DNA of 64,000 nt, from positions 652,893-716,892 of the forward strand of contig NZ_JAJERB010000003.1 in the NCBI RefSeq assembly GCF_020685205.1, written 5' to 3'. A model generated the notes under the pieces. The model was not told the DNA's origin, made no database searches, and was given only the letters and a program-made list of their open reading frames with translations. Below, piece by piece: positions 33,923-41,151 of this stretch (positions are counted from its first letter, which is position 1; every line of letters begins with the position of its first letter). This DNA is from Hymenobacter translucens. GTDB lineage: Bacteria > Bacteroidota > Bacteroidia > Cytophagales > Hymenobacteraceae. A program made the position numbers and the translations under genes.

Positions 33923-34855
33923 CTACTTGGCCGCGGGCTTTTCTTTCTTGGGCAGCAGCAGCGACACCACCACCGAAGTAAGCAGAATCAGCCCGACCAC
34001 CGCTAGGGAAAGCAGCATCGGAATGTGATAGAACTCGGCAATGAGCAACTTGGCGCCAATGAAAATCAGGATCAGCGACAAACCGTAGTGCAGGTAGTGG
34101 AAGAGGCGCATCAGGCCTTCCAGCGCAAAATACAGGGCCCTCAAACCCAGCAAAGCGAATACGTTGGACGTGTACACGATAAACGTGTCGCGCGAGACGG
34201 CCAGGATGGCGGGAATGGAATCCACGGCAAACATGACGTCGGTGGTTTCCACCATCACCAGCACCACGAAGAGCGGGGTGGCAAACAGCAGCTTTTCCTT
34301 GCGCACAAAGAATTTGCCGCCTTCCATCTGCCGGGTGATGGGCATGTAGCGGCTCAGAAACTTAACGACGGGGTTGCCATCCGGGTCTATTTCGGGCTCC
34401 CCGCCACCCGAGGCCATCTTGATGCCCGTGTACACCAGAAACGCGCCGAGCACATACAGCAGGAAGTGAAACTTGGCCAGCAGGGCCGCCCCGACCAGGA
34501 TAAACGCCGCCCGCAGCACCAGGGCCCCGATAATGCCCCAGAACAGGATTTTGTGCTGGTACTGCTGGGGCACCTTGAAGTAGGTGAAGATCAGCAGAAA
34601 CACGAACAGGTTGTCGACGCTCAGGGACTTCTCGATCAGGTAGCCGGTCAGAAATTCCAGCCCCGCCTGCCGGCCCATCGTGCGGTACACTAGGTAGTTG
34701 AAGGCCAGGGAAAGCGTGATCCAGAAGGCGCTCCAGCCCAGGGCCTCCCGCATGCGCACCACATGCTCCTTGCGGTTGAATACCAGCAGGTCGAGCAGCA
34801 GCATGGCCAGCACGAACACGTTGAAGCCAATCCAGAAGAGGGGGGTATTTTCCAT
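33923..34855 (-). CDS. TerC/Alx-family membrane protein
   Basis: A 310-residue inner-membrane protein with eight or so TM segments, typical of the TerC/Alx family linked to manganese export at exoenzyme-loading sites. FLTGYLIEKSLSVDNLFVFL and VETTDVMFAVDSIPAILAVS are the signature motifs, with the conserved acidic residues Asp and Glu. The C-terminus is basic (LPKKEKPAAK). The ATG at 34855 is chosen; a near-consensus TATCTTGG box overlaps an upstream TTG and would leave a leader of only a few bases. Confidence 0.92.
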   Translation of the reverse strand: MENTPLFWIGFNVFVLAMLLLDLLVFNRKEHVVRMREALGWSAFWITLSLAFNYLVYRTMGRQAGLEFLTGYLIEKSLSVDNLFVFLLIFTYFKVPQQYQHKILFWGIIGALVLRAAFILVGAALLAKFHFLLYVLGAFLVYTGIKMASGGGEPEIDPDGNPVVKFLSRYMPITRQMEGGKFFVRKEKLLFATPLFVVLVMVETTDVMFAVDSIPAILAVSRDTFIVYTSNVFALLGLRALYFALEGLMRLFHYLHYGLSLILIFIGAKLLIAEFYHIPMLLSLAVVGLILLTSVVVSLLLPKKEKPAAK

Positions 34856-34919
34856 TCGCAGGGCCAAGATACAATGCCCGGGCTATTTGCCGGACCCCTG
34901 CCGGCCCGTTTGCCCGCGG

Positions 34920-35717
34920 CTAGCGGAGCTCCGAAGCCGGTACCGGCCCCTCGGGTGCGTCGATACCGCGCGATGCCAGGGCCGGGGCCTGCTCGAACCG
35001 GTGAAACAGACTGGCCACCTTCATTTGCACTACCCCCAGCAGGGCTTCCTTGAAGATACCCTTCGACATCTTGGAAGCGCCCCGGGTGCGGTCGGTGAAG
35101 ATGATGGGCACTTCCTTGATGCGGAATCCGTGCTTGAAGGCCAGCCACTTCATCTCGATCTGGAAGGCGTAGCCCACGAAGCGGATTCGCGCCAGCGGAA
35201 TTGTGCGCAGGACCCGGTCGGTATAGCACTTGAAGCCGGCGGTGGCGTCCATGATCGGCATGCCGGTGATAAAGCGCACGTAGGCCGAGGCAAACCACGA
35301 CATCAGCACCCGGTCCATGGGCCAGTTCACCACGTTTACGCCCTGGATGTAGCGGGAGCCGATAGCCAGGTCGTAGCCGTCCACGGCGCAGGCGTCGTAG
35401 AGCCGCAGCAGGTCGTCGGGGTTGTGGGAGAAGTCGGCATCCATCTCGAAGATGTAGCGGTAGCCCCGCGCCAGCGCCCACCGGAACCCGTGGATGTAGG
35501 CCGTACCCAGGCCCAGCTTGCCCTTACGCTCCTCCAGGAACAGCCGGCCGGCAAACTCGGCCTGCAGGCCCCGCACAATCTGGGCGGTACCATCGGGAGA
35601 GCCGTCGTCGATGATGAGCACGTCGAAAGCCCGGGGCAACGAGAATACCTTGCGGATAATCAGCTCCGCATTCTCACGCTCGTTGTAGGTCGGTATCAGT
35701 ACAAGCCCATCATTCAT
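34920..35717 (-). CDS. polyprenol-phosphate mannosyltransferase-like GT2
   Basis: A 265-residue GT2 protein without a C-terminal TM domain, similar to dolichol-phosphate mannose synthase catalytic subunits. GLVLIPTYNERENAELI starts it, LIIDDGSPDGTAQIV binds the nucleotide sugar and MDADFSHNPDDLLRLY contains the catalytic DxD-type motif. It should transfer a hexose from GDP- or UDP-sugar to polyprenyl phosphate, making the donor used by GT39-type enzymes such as that at 19353. The ATG at 35717 sits only five bases after a perfect -7 box. Confidence 0.9.
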   Translation of the reverse strand: MNDGLVLIPTYNERENAELIIRKVFSLPRAFDVLIIDDGSPDGTAQIVRGLQAEFAGRLFLEERKGKLGLGTAYIHGFRWALARGYRYIFEMDADFSHNPDDLLRLYDACAVDGYDLAIGSRYIQGVNVVNWPMDRVLMSWFASAYVRFITGMPIMDATAGFKCYTDRVLRTIPLARIRFVGYAFQIEMKWLAFKHGFRIKEVPIIFTDRTRGASKMSKGIFKEALLGVVQMKVASLFHRFEQAPALASRGIDAPEGPVPASELR

Positions 35718-35722
35718 TACCT

Positions 35723-35730
35723 CAAAGGTA
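35723..35730 (-). promoter_or_regulatory. -7 box adjacent to GT2 start codon
   Basis: Read on the minus strand this is TACCTTTG, an exact consensus match, with only five bases between it and the ATG. If used, the mRNA would be leaderless or nearly so. Confidence 0.5.
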
Positions 35731-35843
35731 GCCGTTAGAAATGAGAGGTGAGACGGCCTGAACCAGAATTTCCCCGGCCCGGCGGCACCCTTCTCTACCC
35801 CGGTAAGAAACCGGTCCGGCGGCATTAGTTGCTTGGGCTTTCG

Positions 35844-37184
35844 TTATTCTTTTGCCTGGCCGGGCCGGCTGCCAAGCTCAACGGCCAACTGCCGGGCGTG
35901 GCGCACGCAGTCGGGCACTCCTACCCCGGCCCGCCAGTTGGCCGCCGCGTAGATTCCCTGCCCCGCCAGCGCGTCGGCTGCGGCATGGGCGGCCCCGATG
36001 CGGTGGTCAAACTGCGGAATGGCTTTATCCCAGTAGTAGCGCCCCTGCCACAGCGGTTCCGACGCCCTGATGCCATAGCGCCGGCTCAGCTCGGCGTGCA
36101 CGCTGGCTTTCTGCGTTTCCTCGGGGTCGCGGGCCTGAGCCTCGTACTGGACGCCACCTACGAAGGACGTGAACAGCACCTGGTCGGCCGGGCAGCGGCC
36201 GGGAAAGATGGAGCTGGTCCAGATGCTGCCGGCGGCGTAGGGGTTTTCCACCTTCGGGTGCAGGGCCCCGAACCCGTCGAGCGGATGCGCGACATCGGCG
36301 CGGCGGTAGGCGGTAAAGATGGCCGTCATGGGCGGGTAGTACACCGCGCTCAGCGCGGCGGCTTCGGCCGGAAACAGCGTTTCCAGCAGCTGTCCGGCCA
36401 AGTAGGCCGGCAGGGCCAGCACTACATTGTCGTATAGCTGTTCTTCGGCGGCCGGGGCCTGCACGCTATACCGGCCGTCGGGCTGGCGCACCAGGCCGGT
36501 TACTGCCTGATTACCGTGGTAGCCGGTAAGCCGGGCTGCCAGGGTCCGGGGGAGCTGCTGCAGGCCGCCCTTCACCGAGATGATGCGCCGCCGCCCCGCG
36601 CCGCCCCCACTCTTGGCCAGTCCCTTCAGCACCGAGCCGTAGGTTTGCTCAAGCCGGGGCAGGGAGGGAAACGTTTTATGCACGAGCAGCTGGTCCGGGT
36701 CGCCGGCGTAGATGCCCGAGATGAACGGGTTCAGCGCATAGTCCACGATTTCCTGATCGAAGCGGCGGCGAAAGAAGTTTCCGAGCGTTTCCTGCTCGTT
36801 TACCGGTCCGGCGGGGCGGCGCAGCTCCCGCAGCAGGTGCAGCTTGGTTTTCAGGCTGAAGAAGCCACTAGCCAGAAGGGCGGGCGGGGAGCCGGGCAGC
36901 TTCCGGTACTGTCCGCCGCGCAGCACATAGCGGTTCTTGCTCACGGCAGCCGTGTCTTCAATCTGGTCGGTCATTCTCAGATCCGCAATAAGCTCTTCCA
37001 GCTCGGGGCTGAGCTGCAGGGAATTGGGCCCGGTTTCGAGCAGGTAGGAACCGGCCTGTTCCGAGCGGATGTTGCCCCCGGCGTCGGCACTGGCGTCGAA
37101 CAGATCGTACGAAAGGCCGGCTTTCTGCAGGTGCCAGGCCAGGGTGAGCCCCGATATTCCGCCGCCGATGATGGCAATGCGCAT
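35844..37184 (-). CDS. hemG: protoporphyrinogen oxidase, FAD-dependent, oxygen-dependent type
   Basis: A 446-residue flavoprotein that oxidises protoporphyrinogen IX to protoporphyrin IX in heme synthesis. The FAD motif is IAIIGGGISGLTLAWHLQ at residue 3, and GGNIRSEQ, ETGPNSLQL and YAAANWRAGVGVPDC are further family segments. It is the HemY-type oxygen-dependent enzyme (annotated hemG in many Bacteroidota). The ATG at 37184 lies 23 bases after a minus-strand TACCTTTG box, so an upstream in-frame start at 37349 is excluded. Confidence 0.93.
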   Translation of the reverse strand: MRIAIIGGGISGLTLAWHLQKAGLSYDLFDASADAGGNIRSEQAGSYLLETGPNSLQLSPELEELIADLRMTDQIEDTAAVSKNRYVLRGGQYRKLPGSPPALLASGFFSLKTKLHLLRELRRPAGPVNEQETLGNFFRRRFDQEIVDYALNPFISGIYAGDPDQLLVHKTFPSLPRLEQTYGSVLKGLAKSGGGAGRRRIISVKGGLQQLPRTLAARLTGYHGNQAVTGLVRQPDGRYSVQAPAAEEQLYDNVVLALPAYLAGQLLETLFPAEAAALSAVYYPPMTAIFTAYRRADVAHPLDGFGALHPKVENPYAAGSIWTSSIFPGRCPADQVLFTSFVGGVQYEAQARDPEETQKASVHAELSRRYGIRASEPLWQGRYYWDKAIPQFDHRIGAAHAAADALAGQGIYAAANWRAGVGVPDCVRHARQLAVELGSRPGQAKE

Positions 37185-37207
37185 AGTTTCCGTCAGCTGA
37201 TGTCCGG

Positions 37208-37215
37208 CAAAGGTA
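37208..37215 (-). promoter_or_regulatory. -7 box for protoporphyrinogen oxidase gene
   Basis: Read on the minus strand this is TACCTTTG, an exact consensus match, 23 bases before the ATG at 37184. Confidence 0.65.
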
Positions 37216-37251
37216 ACACCTGCGGGCCGGGGCGCAGGCGGCGGGTTTGCG

Positions 37252-37259
37252 TAGCTTTG
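37252..37259 (+). promoter_or_regulatory. -7 box adjacent to HAD phosphatase start
   Basis: TAGCTTTG matches the consensus exactly and is followed after four bases by the ATG at 37264, implying a leaderless or near-leaderless mRNA. Confidence 0.5.
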
Positions 37260-37263
37260 GCTT

Positions 37264-37812
37264 ATGAACAACCCCGCTTCTCCCCTACCTGCGGCCGGCA
37301 AGGCCGTCTTCCTCGACCGCGACGGCGTGCTGAACGAGGAAATCGGCACGTACGTGTGGCGGCCCGAGGATTTCGTGGTGCTGCCCGGCGTCCCCGACGC
37401 CCTGGCCCAACTGAAAGCGGCCGGCTACCGGTTGGTTGTCGTCACTAACCAGGCCGGCATCGCCCAGGGCCTGTACTCGGCCGCCGACGTACACGCCTGC
37501 CACGCCAAGCTGCAGCAGGCCTGCGGGGGCCTTATCGACGCGTTTTACTTTGCCCCGGGCCATCCTTCGGTCAGTGAGTCGCTGCTGCGCAAGCCGGATT
37601 CACTGATGCTGGAAAAAGGCCTGGCCCGCTTCCGGCTCGACCCGGCGCGGTGCTGGCTGGTGGGCGACCGGGCCCGGGACCTGGAAGCGGCGGCCCGGGT
37701 GCAGATCCGGGGCATTATGGTCGGGGATGCTGAAGTCCCGGCCAATGCGATACGGGTGGCTGACCTTGGTGCCGCCGCTGGGCTGATCCTGAAAACCGAT
37801 TTATCTGAATAG
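37264..37812 (+). CDS. HAD-IIIA phosphatase, GmhB/histidinol-phosphatase-like
   Basis: A 182-residue HAD phosphatase. The nucleophile motif is AVFLDRDGVLNEE, motif II VVVTNQAGIAQG, and motif IV is CWLVGDRARDLEAA. The family includes GmhB, which removes a phosphate from heptose 1,7-bisphosphate for LPS, and histidinol phosphatase. The Cys-rich zinc loop of GmhB is absent here: the region reads APGHPSVSESLLRKPDSLM with no Cys. The protein is therefore a zinc-less variant, and substrate is open. Its start lies just after a consensus -7 box. Confidence 0.85.
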   Translation: MNNPASPLPAAGKAVFLDRDGVLNEEIGTYVWRPEDFVVLPGVPDALAQLKAAGYRLVVVTNQAGIAQGLYSAADVHACHAKLQQACGGLIDAFYFAPGHPSVSESLLRKPDSLMLEKGLARFRLDPARCWLVGDRARDLEAAARVQIRGIMVGDAEVPANAIRVADLGAAAGLILKTDLSE

Positions 37813-37838
37813 AACTTTACCGCTATTCTATCCTGCGC

Positions 37839-37869
37839 AAAAGCCAGCCCCGGCAGAAGGCTGGCTTTT
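37839..37869. terminator. hairpin between HAD gene and small lipoprotein 1
   Basis: AAAAGCCAGCC (37839-37849) pairs perfectly with GGCTGGCTTTT (37859-37869). The A and T runs let it serve both convergent genes. Confidence 0.88.
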
Positions 37870-37889
37870 ACAGCAATACCTTAAAAAGG

Positions 37890-38042
37890 CTACTGGCGCA
37901 CGGCAGCGGCCGTTTCGGCGCTGGCCAGTGCCGATGACGAAATCTGGGTAGCAGGCTTGGTGCTGCTGTAGGCCGGGCACCTGGTACGGCACGAGGCCAG
38001 TCCCGTAAGGCCAATAGCGGCCAAAAGCAGGATCTTTTTCAT
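37890..38042 (-). CDS. small lipoprotein, CPAYSST family member 1
   Basis: A 50-residue protein. A lipoprotein signal peptide runs from MKKILLLAAIG to LASC, Cys18 being the lipidated residue. The mature part is RTRCPAYSSTKP..., followed by a Ser/Ala-rich end. It is closely similar to the protein at 39053-39211: the signal peptide, the R/K-C-PAYSSTK core and the Ser/Ala tail all match. The mature peptide is only 33 residues and has one extra Cys. Function is unknown. A terminator lies 21 bases past the stop. Confidence 0.8.
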   Translation of the reverse strand: MKKILLLAAIGLTGLASCRTRCPAYSSTKPATQISSSALASAETAAAVRQ

Positions 38043-38171
38043 GAGGAGCGTCTTGTGGGTGATACAAAGCGGTTGACTCGCGGGGTGCGGCGAATCAATC
38101 TTCCTACCTAACGCCAGAGACGGGCATAAAATTGCACTCCTCCTGTTTTTAGCTCCGCCTGAATACGGACT

Positions 38172-38855
38172 CTACTTGTCAGCCAGCCCGCTGACGGTGG
38201 CCGGACACCTGCCCACCATCTGAATCCCGATCTTAACTCCCAGGTTACGAACCCGTTCGGTATCCTGGAAGATATCCTCCCCATACTGAGCGGTTATTTC
38301 CCTGGCCCTGGTCTGCATGATCGTCGTCATCAGCTTTTGCAGCACCACGTTACGCTCGGGCTTGGTCATCTTGGCCAGCGGCTGCTTGGCGTTGGTGCGC
38401 TCCAGATCGGTGCACATGTCACTGGCCATTGCCTCAATCAGCGGCCGCTCAGCCGGCGTTACCACTGAGGCGGCGGGATCTATTGCCCTTGAGCTGCCGG
38501 CCATGCCTGCGAACATGGTAATGGCCGTCGGACAGCTGCTGATCAGCCGCTGTCCGACCCGCTGGCCCACTTCCTGCATGGCCTCTTCGGGCGATTTTCC
38601 GGTGGCCTGCAGTAATTCCTGCACCTCCGCGGCGCGACTGGTTGCCACCTTCATCATCGACTGCTGCAGAAAAGCCATGGCCTGCTCCTTGGTAAACTTA
38701 GCGACCGGGTTTTTGACATTTTCCTTTTCCAGGTCCTGGCACACGGCCGTCGCCATCTCCTGTTCCAGCTTAGCCATGGCGGCCGGAGTGGGCGACTGAG
38801 CACTGGAAAGCAGGGACGCAGTACAGGCCAGCAGAATAAGCAGATAACGCAGCAT
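38172..38855 (-). CDS. secreted protein with two internal repeats
   Basis: A 227-residue protein with a signal peptide cleaved near LSSAQ. The mature part is two copies of one ~85-residue helical unit, roughly residues 34-116 and 143-225. Each begins with a C-x-DLE motif (Cys39 and Cys148) and ends with C-P (Cys108 and Cys217). The Cys pairs are exactly 69 residues apart in both copies, so a disulfide in each unit is likely. The domain is not one I recognise. It lies between the two tiny lipoproteins, on the same strand. Confidence 0.8.
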   Translation of the reverse strand: MLRYLLILLACTASLLSSAQSPTPAAMAKLEQEMATAVCQDLEKENVKNPVAKFTKEQAMAFLQQSMMKVATSRAAEVQELLQATGKSPEEAMQEVGQRVGQRLISSCPTAITMFAGMAGSSRAIDPAASVVTPAERPLIEAMASDMCTDLERTNAKQPLAKMTKPERNVVLQKLMTTIMQTRAREITAQYGEDIFQDTERVRNLGVKIGIQMVGRCPATVSGLADK

Positions 38856-38978
38856 AAGACGGGAAGTAGTAAATGAGTAAAAGGTAATCAGTCCAGGAAA
38901 GAGAAGTCATTGGCAGACCCCGAAACCGGTATTTCCCGGCGGGAAGCCTGCCATTCTACCGGGCGCAGCAGGCATGAA

Positions 38979-39016
38979 AAAGCCAGCTTCCCGCCCAAAG
39001 GCACGAAGCTGGCTTT
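38979..39016 (-). terminator. terminator after small lipoprotein 2
   Basis: AAAGCCAGCTTC (38979-38990) pairs perfectly with GAAGCTGGCTTT (39005-39016); on the minus strand a T5 run follows. The AAAGCCAGC core is like the one at 37839. Confidence 0.85.
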
Positions 39017-39052
39017 CCTGAAAGCGGTAAGCTACTTCCCGGACGTTCGGAC

Positions 39053-39211
39053 TTACTGCTGGTGAGCAGTGACCGGGGCGGCGCTGGCCGTGATGGTGGA
39101 CGAAACCCGGTTGGCGGATTTGGTGCTCGAATAAGCAGGGCACTTGGTACGGTTGCAGGCGCCGAGACCCAGCACGGCTACCGAGGCCAGGAGAAGTAGC
39201 GTTTTTGACAT
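39053..39211 (-). CDS. small lipoprotein, CPAYSST family member 2
   Basis: A 52-residue lipoprotein from the ATG at 39211. The signal peptide ends VLGLGAC, Cys19 being the lipidated residue. NRTKCPAYSSTKSAN and a Ser/Thr/Ala tail follow. It is a paralogue of the protein at 37890-38042, sharing the C-x-x-T/R-x-C-PAYSSTK core. Its leader contains a purine-rich repeat. The TATCTTTC box (39260-39267 on the minus strand) lies 48 bases upstream. Its function is unknown. Confidence 0.8.
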   Translation of the reverse strand: MSKTLLLLASVAVLGLGACNRTKCPAYSSTKSANRVSSTITASAAPVTAHQQ

Positions 39212-39212
39212 G

Positions 39213-39242
39213 ATGAGAAAGAGAGAAAGAGAGAAAGCGAAG
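39213..39242 (-). repeat. GAGAAAGA tandem tract in leader of small lipoprotein 2
   Basis: The plus strand reads as near-perfect eight-base GAGAAAGA repeats (2.9 copies) just upstream of the ATG, so the transcribed leader is pyrimidine-rich. A slippage-prone tract next to a ribosome entry site could alter translation. Confidence 0.7.
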
Positions 39243-39384
39243 AAATCGATATTAGGCATGAAAGATAGCAACTTACGGCCGGATCGGCAAAAGTTGCCCC
39301 GCAAGATTATTCGGCGGCCGCGAAAAAGCGTGGTGTCAGCACGAAACGGCGCTACTAACTAGGCCCGTCAGCCGGGCAAAGCAA

Positions 39385-39411
39385 AGCCCGGCGGGAATAA
39401 CCAGCCGGGCT
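39385..39411 (-). terminator. hairpin after arginine decarboxylase gene
   Basis: AGCCCGGC (39385-39392) pairs with GCCGGGCT (39404-39411). On the minus strand the stem is followed by a T-rich TTTGCTTT, in the expected place after the stop at 39443. Confidence 0.65.
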
Positions 39412-39442
39412 CGGCAACGGGCGAAAACCCAGGGTCAGCGGC

Positions 39443-40852
39443 TTACTGCTGGTAGCCCAAGATCTTCATCATCGACTCCCCATTCTGCTCAGGGGCAAAC
39501 TCCCAGTCAATCAGGTTGCCATCCGCGTCGCGGTCGAGGATGACGTGCTTAGGGGCCGGAATCAGGCAGTGCTTGATGCCGCCGTAGCCCGATAGGCTTT
39601 CCTGGTAGGCCCCGGTGTGAAAGAAGCCCACGTACTGGGGCTCAATGGCTTCCTGGTTTTTGGTTTTGAGCTCGGGCAGGAACACCTGGTAGATGTGCTT
39701 CTCGGCGTTGTAGTAGTCCTGGGAGTCGCAGGTGAGGCCGCCGAGCTGAATCTTCTTGTACTGCTTTTGCCAGCCGTTCAGGGCCAGCATGATAAAGCGC
39801 TGGTTCAGGGCCCAGGTATCGGGCAGGTTGGTGATAAACGAGCCGTCAATCATGTACCAGAGCTCCTTGTCGTTCTGCAGCTTCTCGCCCAGGATGGAGT
39901 AGAGCGTCATACCGCTTTCGCCCACCGTGAAGATGCCGAACTCGGTGAAGATGTGGGGCTCGGGCACGCCTTCTTCCTGGCAGATGCGCTGGATGGTGCG
40001 CAGAATCTCCTCCACCATGTAGGGGTAGTCGTACTCGGGCTGGATGGAGGTCTGGATGGGCAGGCCGCCGCCGATGTCGATGGTGGTGAGCGTGGGGCAC
40101 ACCTTGCGCAGCTCGCAGTACTTGTGCACGAACCGGCTCAGCTCCGACCAGTAGTAGCTGGTGTCCTTGATGCCGGTGTTGATGAAGTAGTGCAGCATCG
40201 TGAGCTCGAAGCGCGGGTCTTCCTTGATCTTCTGCTCGTAGAGCGGAATGGCGTCGGCGTAGCGGATGCCCAGGCGGGAGGTGTAGAACTGAAAGCGCGG
40301 CTCCTCGTCGGAAGCCAGGCGCATGCCCACGTTGCACTTCTCCCGCACGTGGTCGTGGTAGTAGTCGATTTCGCCCAGGTTGTCGAGAATCGGCATGCAG
40401 TTCACGAACCCGTCGTTGATCAGGTCGGTGATGTCGCGCTTGTACTCCTCGCGCTTGTAGCCGTTGCAGATCACGTAGGTGTCCTTGGTGAGCCGGCCCT
40501 TGGCGTGCATGGCCCGCACGATGCTGATATCGAACCAGGACGAGGTCTCGATATGAATATCATTCTTCAGCGCCTCTTCCACGATAAAGCTGAAGTGCGA
40601 CGACTTGGTGCAGTAGCTGTAGGTGTAGGTGCCCTGGTAGTCGAGCTTGCTGATGGCATCGGCAAACCAGGTTTTGGCCCGCTGGATCTGGGAGCTGATT
40701 TTGGGCAGATAGGTCAGGCGCAGCGGGGTGCCGTGCTTGCGCACGATGTCCATCAGCGGAATGTCGTGAAACCGCAGCTCGTTGTTCTCGACGCGGAAGT
40801 CGGCGGTGGGAAAGTCGAACGTCTGGGAAATCAGGTCGTGGTAGGTATCCAT
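39443..40852 (-). CDS. speA: arginine decarboxylase, PLP-dependent fold III type
   Basis: A 469-residue decarboxylase of the alanine-racemase-fold group (Orn/DAP/Arg decarboxylase 2), much shorter than the E. coli SpeA. YTYSYCTKSSHFSFIVEEAL holds the PLP lysine; DIGGGLPIQTS binds phosphate and GLTCDSQDYYNAE the C-terminal active-site Cys. It makes agmatine from arginine and should feed polyamine synthesis. A minus-strand TATCTTTG box (41008-41015), an exact consensus match, lies 155 bases upstream, and the intervening leader contains TTAGGGC-type repeats. Confidence 0.92.
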   Translation of the reverse strand: MDTYHDLISQTFDFPTADFRVENNELRFHDIPLMDIVRKHGTPLRLTYLPKISSQIQRAKTWFADAISKLDYQGTYTYSYCTKSSHFSFIVEEALKNDIHIETSSWFDISIVRAMHAKGRLTKDTYVICNGYKREEYKRDITDLINDGFVNCMPILDNLGEIDYYHDHVREKCNVGMRLASDEEPRFQFYTSRLGIRYADAIPLYEQKIKEDPRFELTMLHYFINTGIKDTSYYWSELSRFVHKYCELRKVCPTLTTIDIGGGLPIQTSIQPEYDYPYMVEEILRTIQRICQEEGVPEPHIFTEFGIFTVGESGMTLYSILGEKLQNDKELWYMIDGSFITNLPDTWALNQRFIMLALNGWQKQYKKIQLGGLTCDSQDYYNAEKHIYQVFLPELKTKNQEAIEPQYVGFFHTGAYQESLSGYGGIKHCLIPAPKHVILDRDADGNLIDWEFAPEQNGESMMKILGYQQ

Positions 40853-40855
40853 TGT

Positions 40856-40995
40856 AGGGCTTAGATCTGAGGAACTTAGGGCTTAGACGCGGGAGTTGAA
40901 ACAGGAAAGGACCGTAGCTGGGAAACCGGTAGCCGGCCCGGAGGTTGCGGCGTAAACCCAACACTAGGCCCTAAGACCTAAGTCCCTAAGCCCTA
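40856..40995. repeat. TTAGGGC-word inverted repeat in speA leader
   Basis: TAGGGCTTAG (40856-40865) and its complement CTAAGCCCTA (40986-40995), with further CTTAGGGCTTAGAC/CTAAGACCTAAG words between, form an imperfect, long inverted repeat inside the speA leader. Function is unknown; it may fold in the mRNA. Confidence 0.65.
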
Positions 40996-41007
40996 TCTTA
41001 GCATCCG

Positions 41008-41015
41008 CAAAGATA
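41008..41015 (-). promoter_or_regulatory. -7 box for arginine decarboxylase gene
   Basis: Read on the minus strand this is TATCTTTG, an exact TAnnTTTG match, 155 bases before the speA ATG. Confidence 0.55.
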
Positions 41016-41151
41016 CCCCGCCCGCGGGGTTTTGGTTGTGCTTTGTTCGTTGGTTGCCCCGGAAGGTCCGTGGGCGCCAAGCCTGATGGGAGTCCCACCC
41101 TTCAATCGGCAGGCATCAAACCCTCTAAACCTTTAGTTGCCCATGTAAACT

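Noticed and set aside
34690..35738. Long overlapping frames on both strands over the TerC and GT2 genes
   Set aside because: Composition is that of antisense or shifted GC-rich coding sequence; the TerC and GT2 frames carry clear family motifs.
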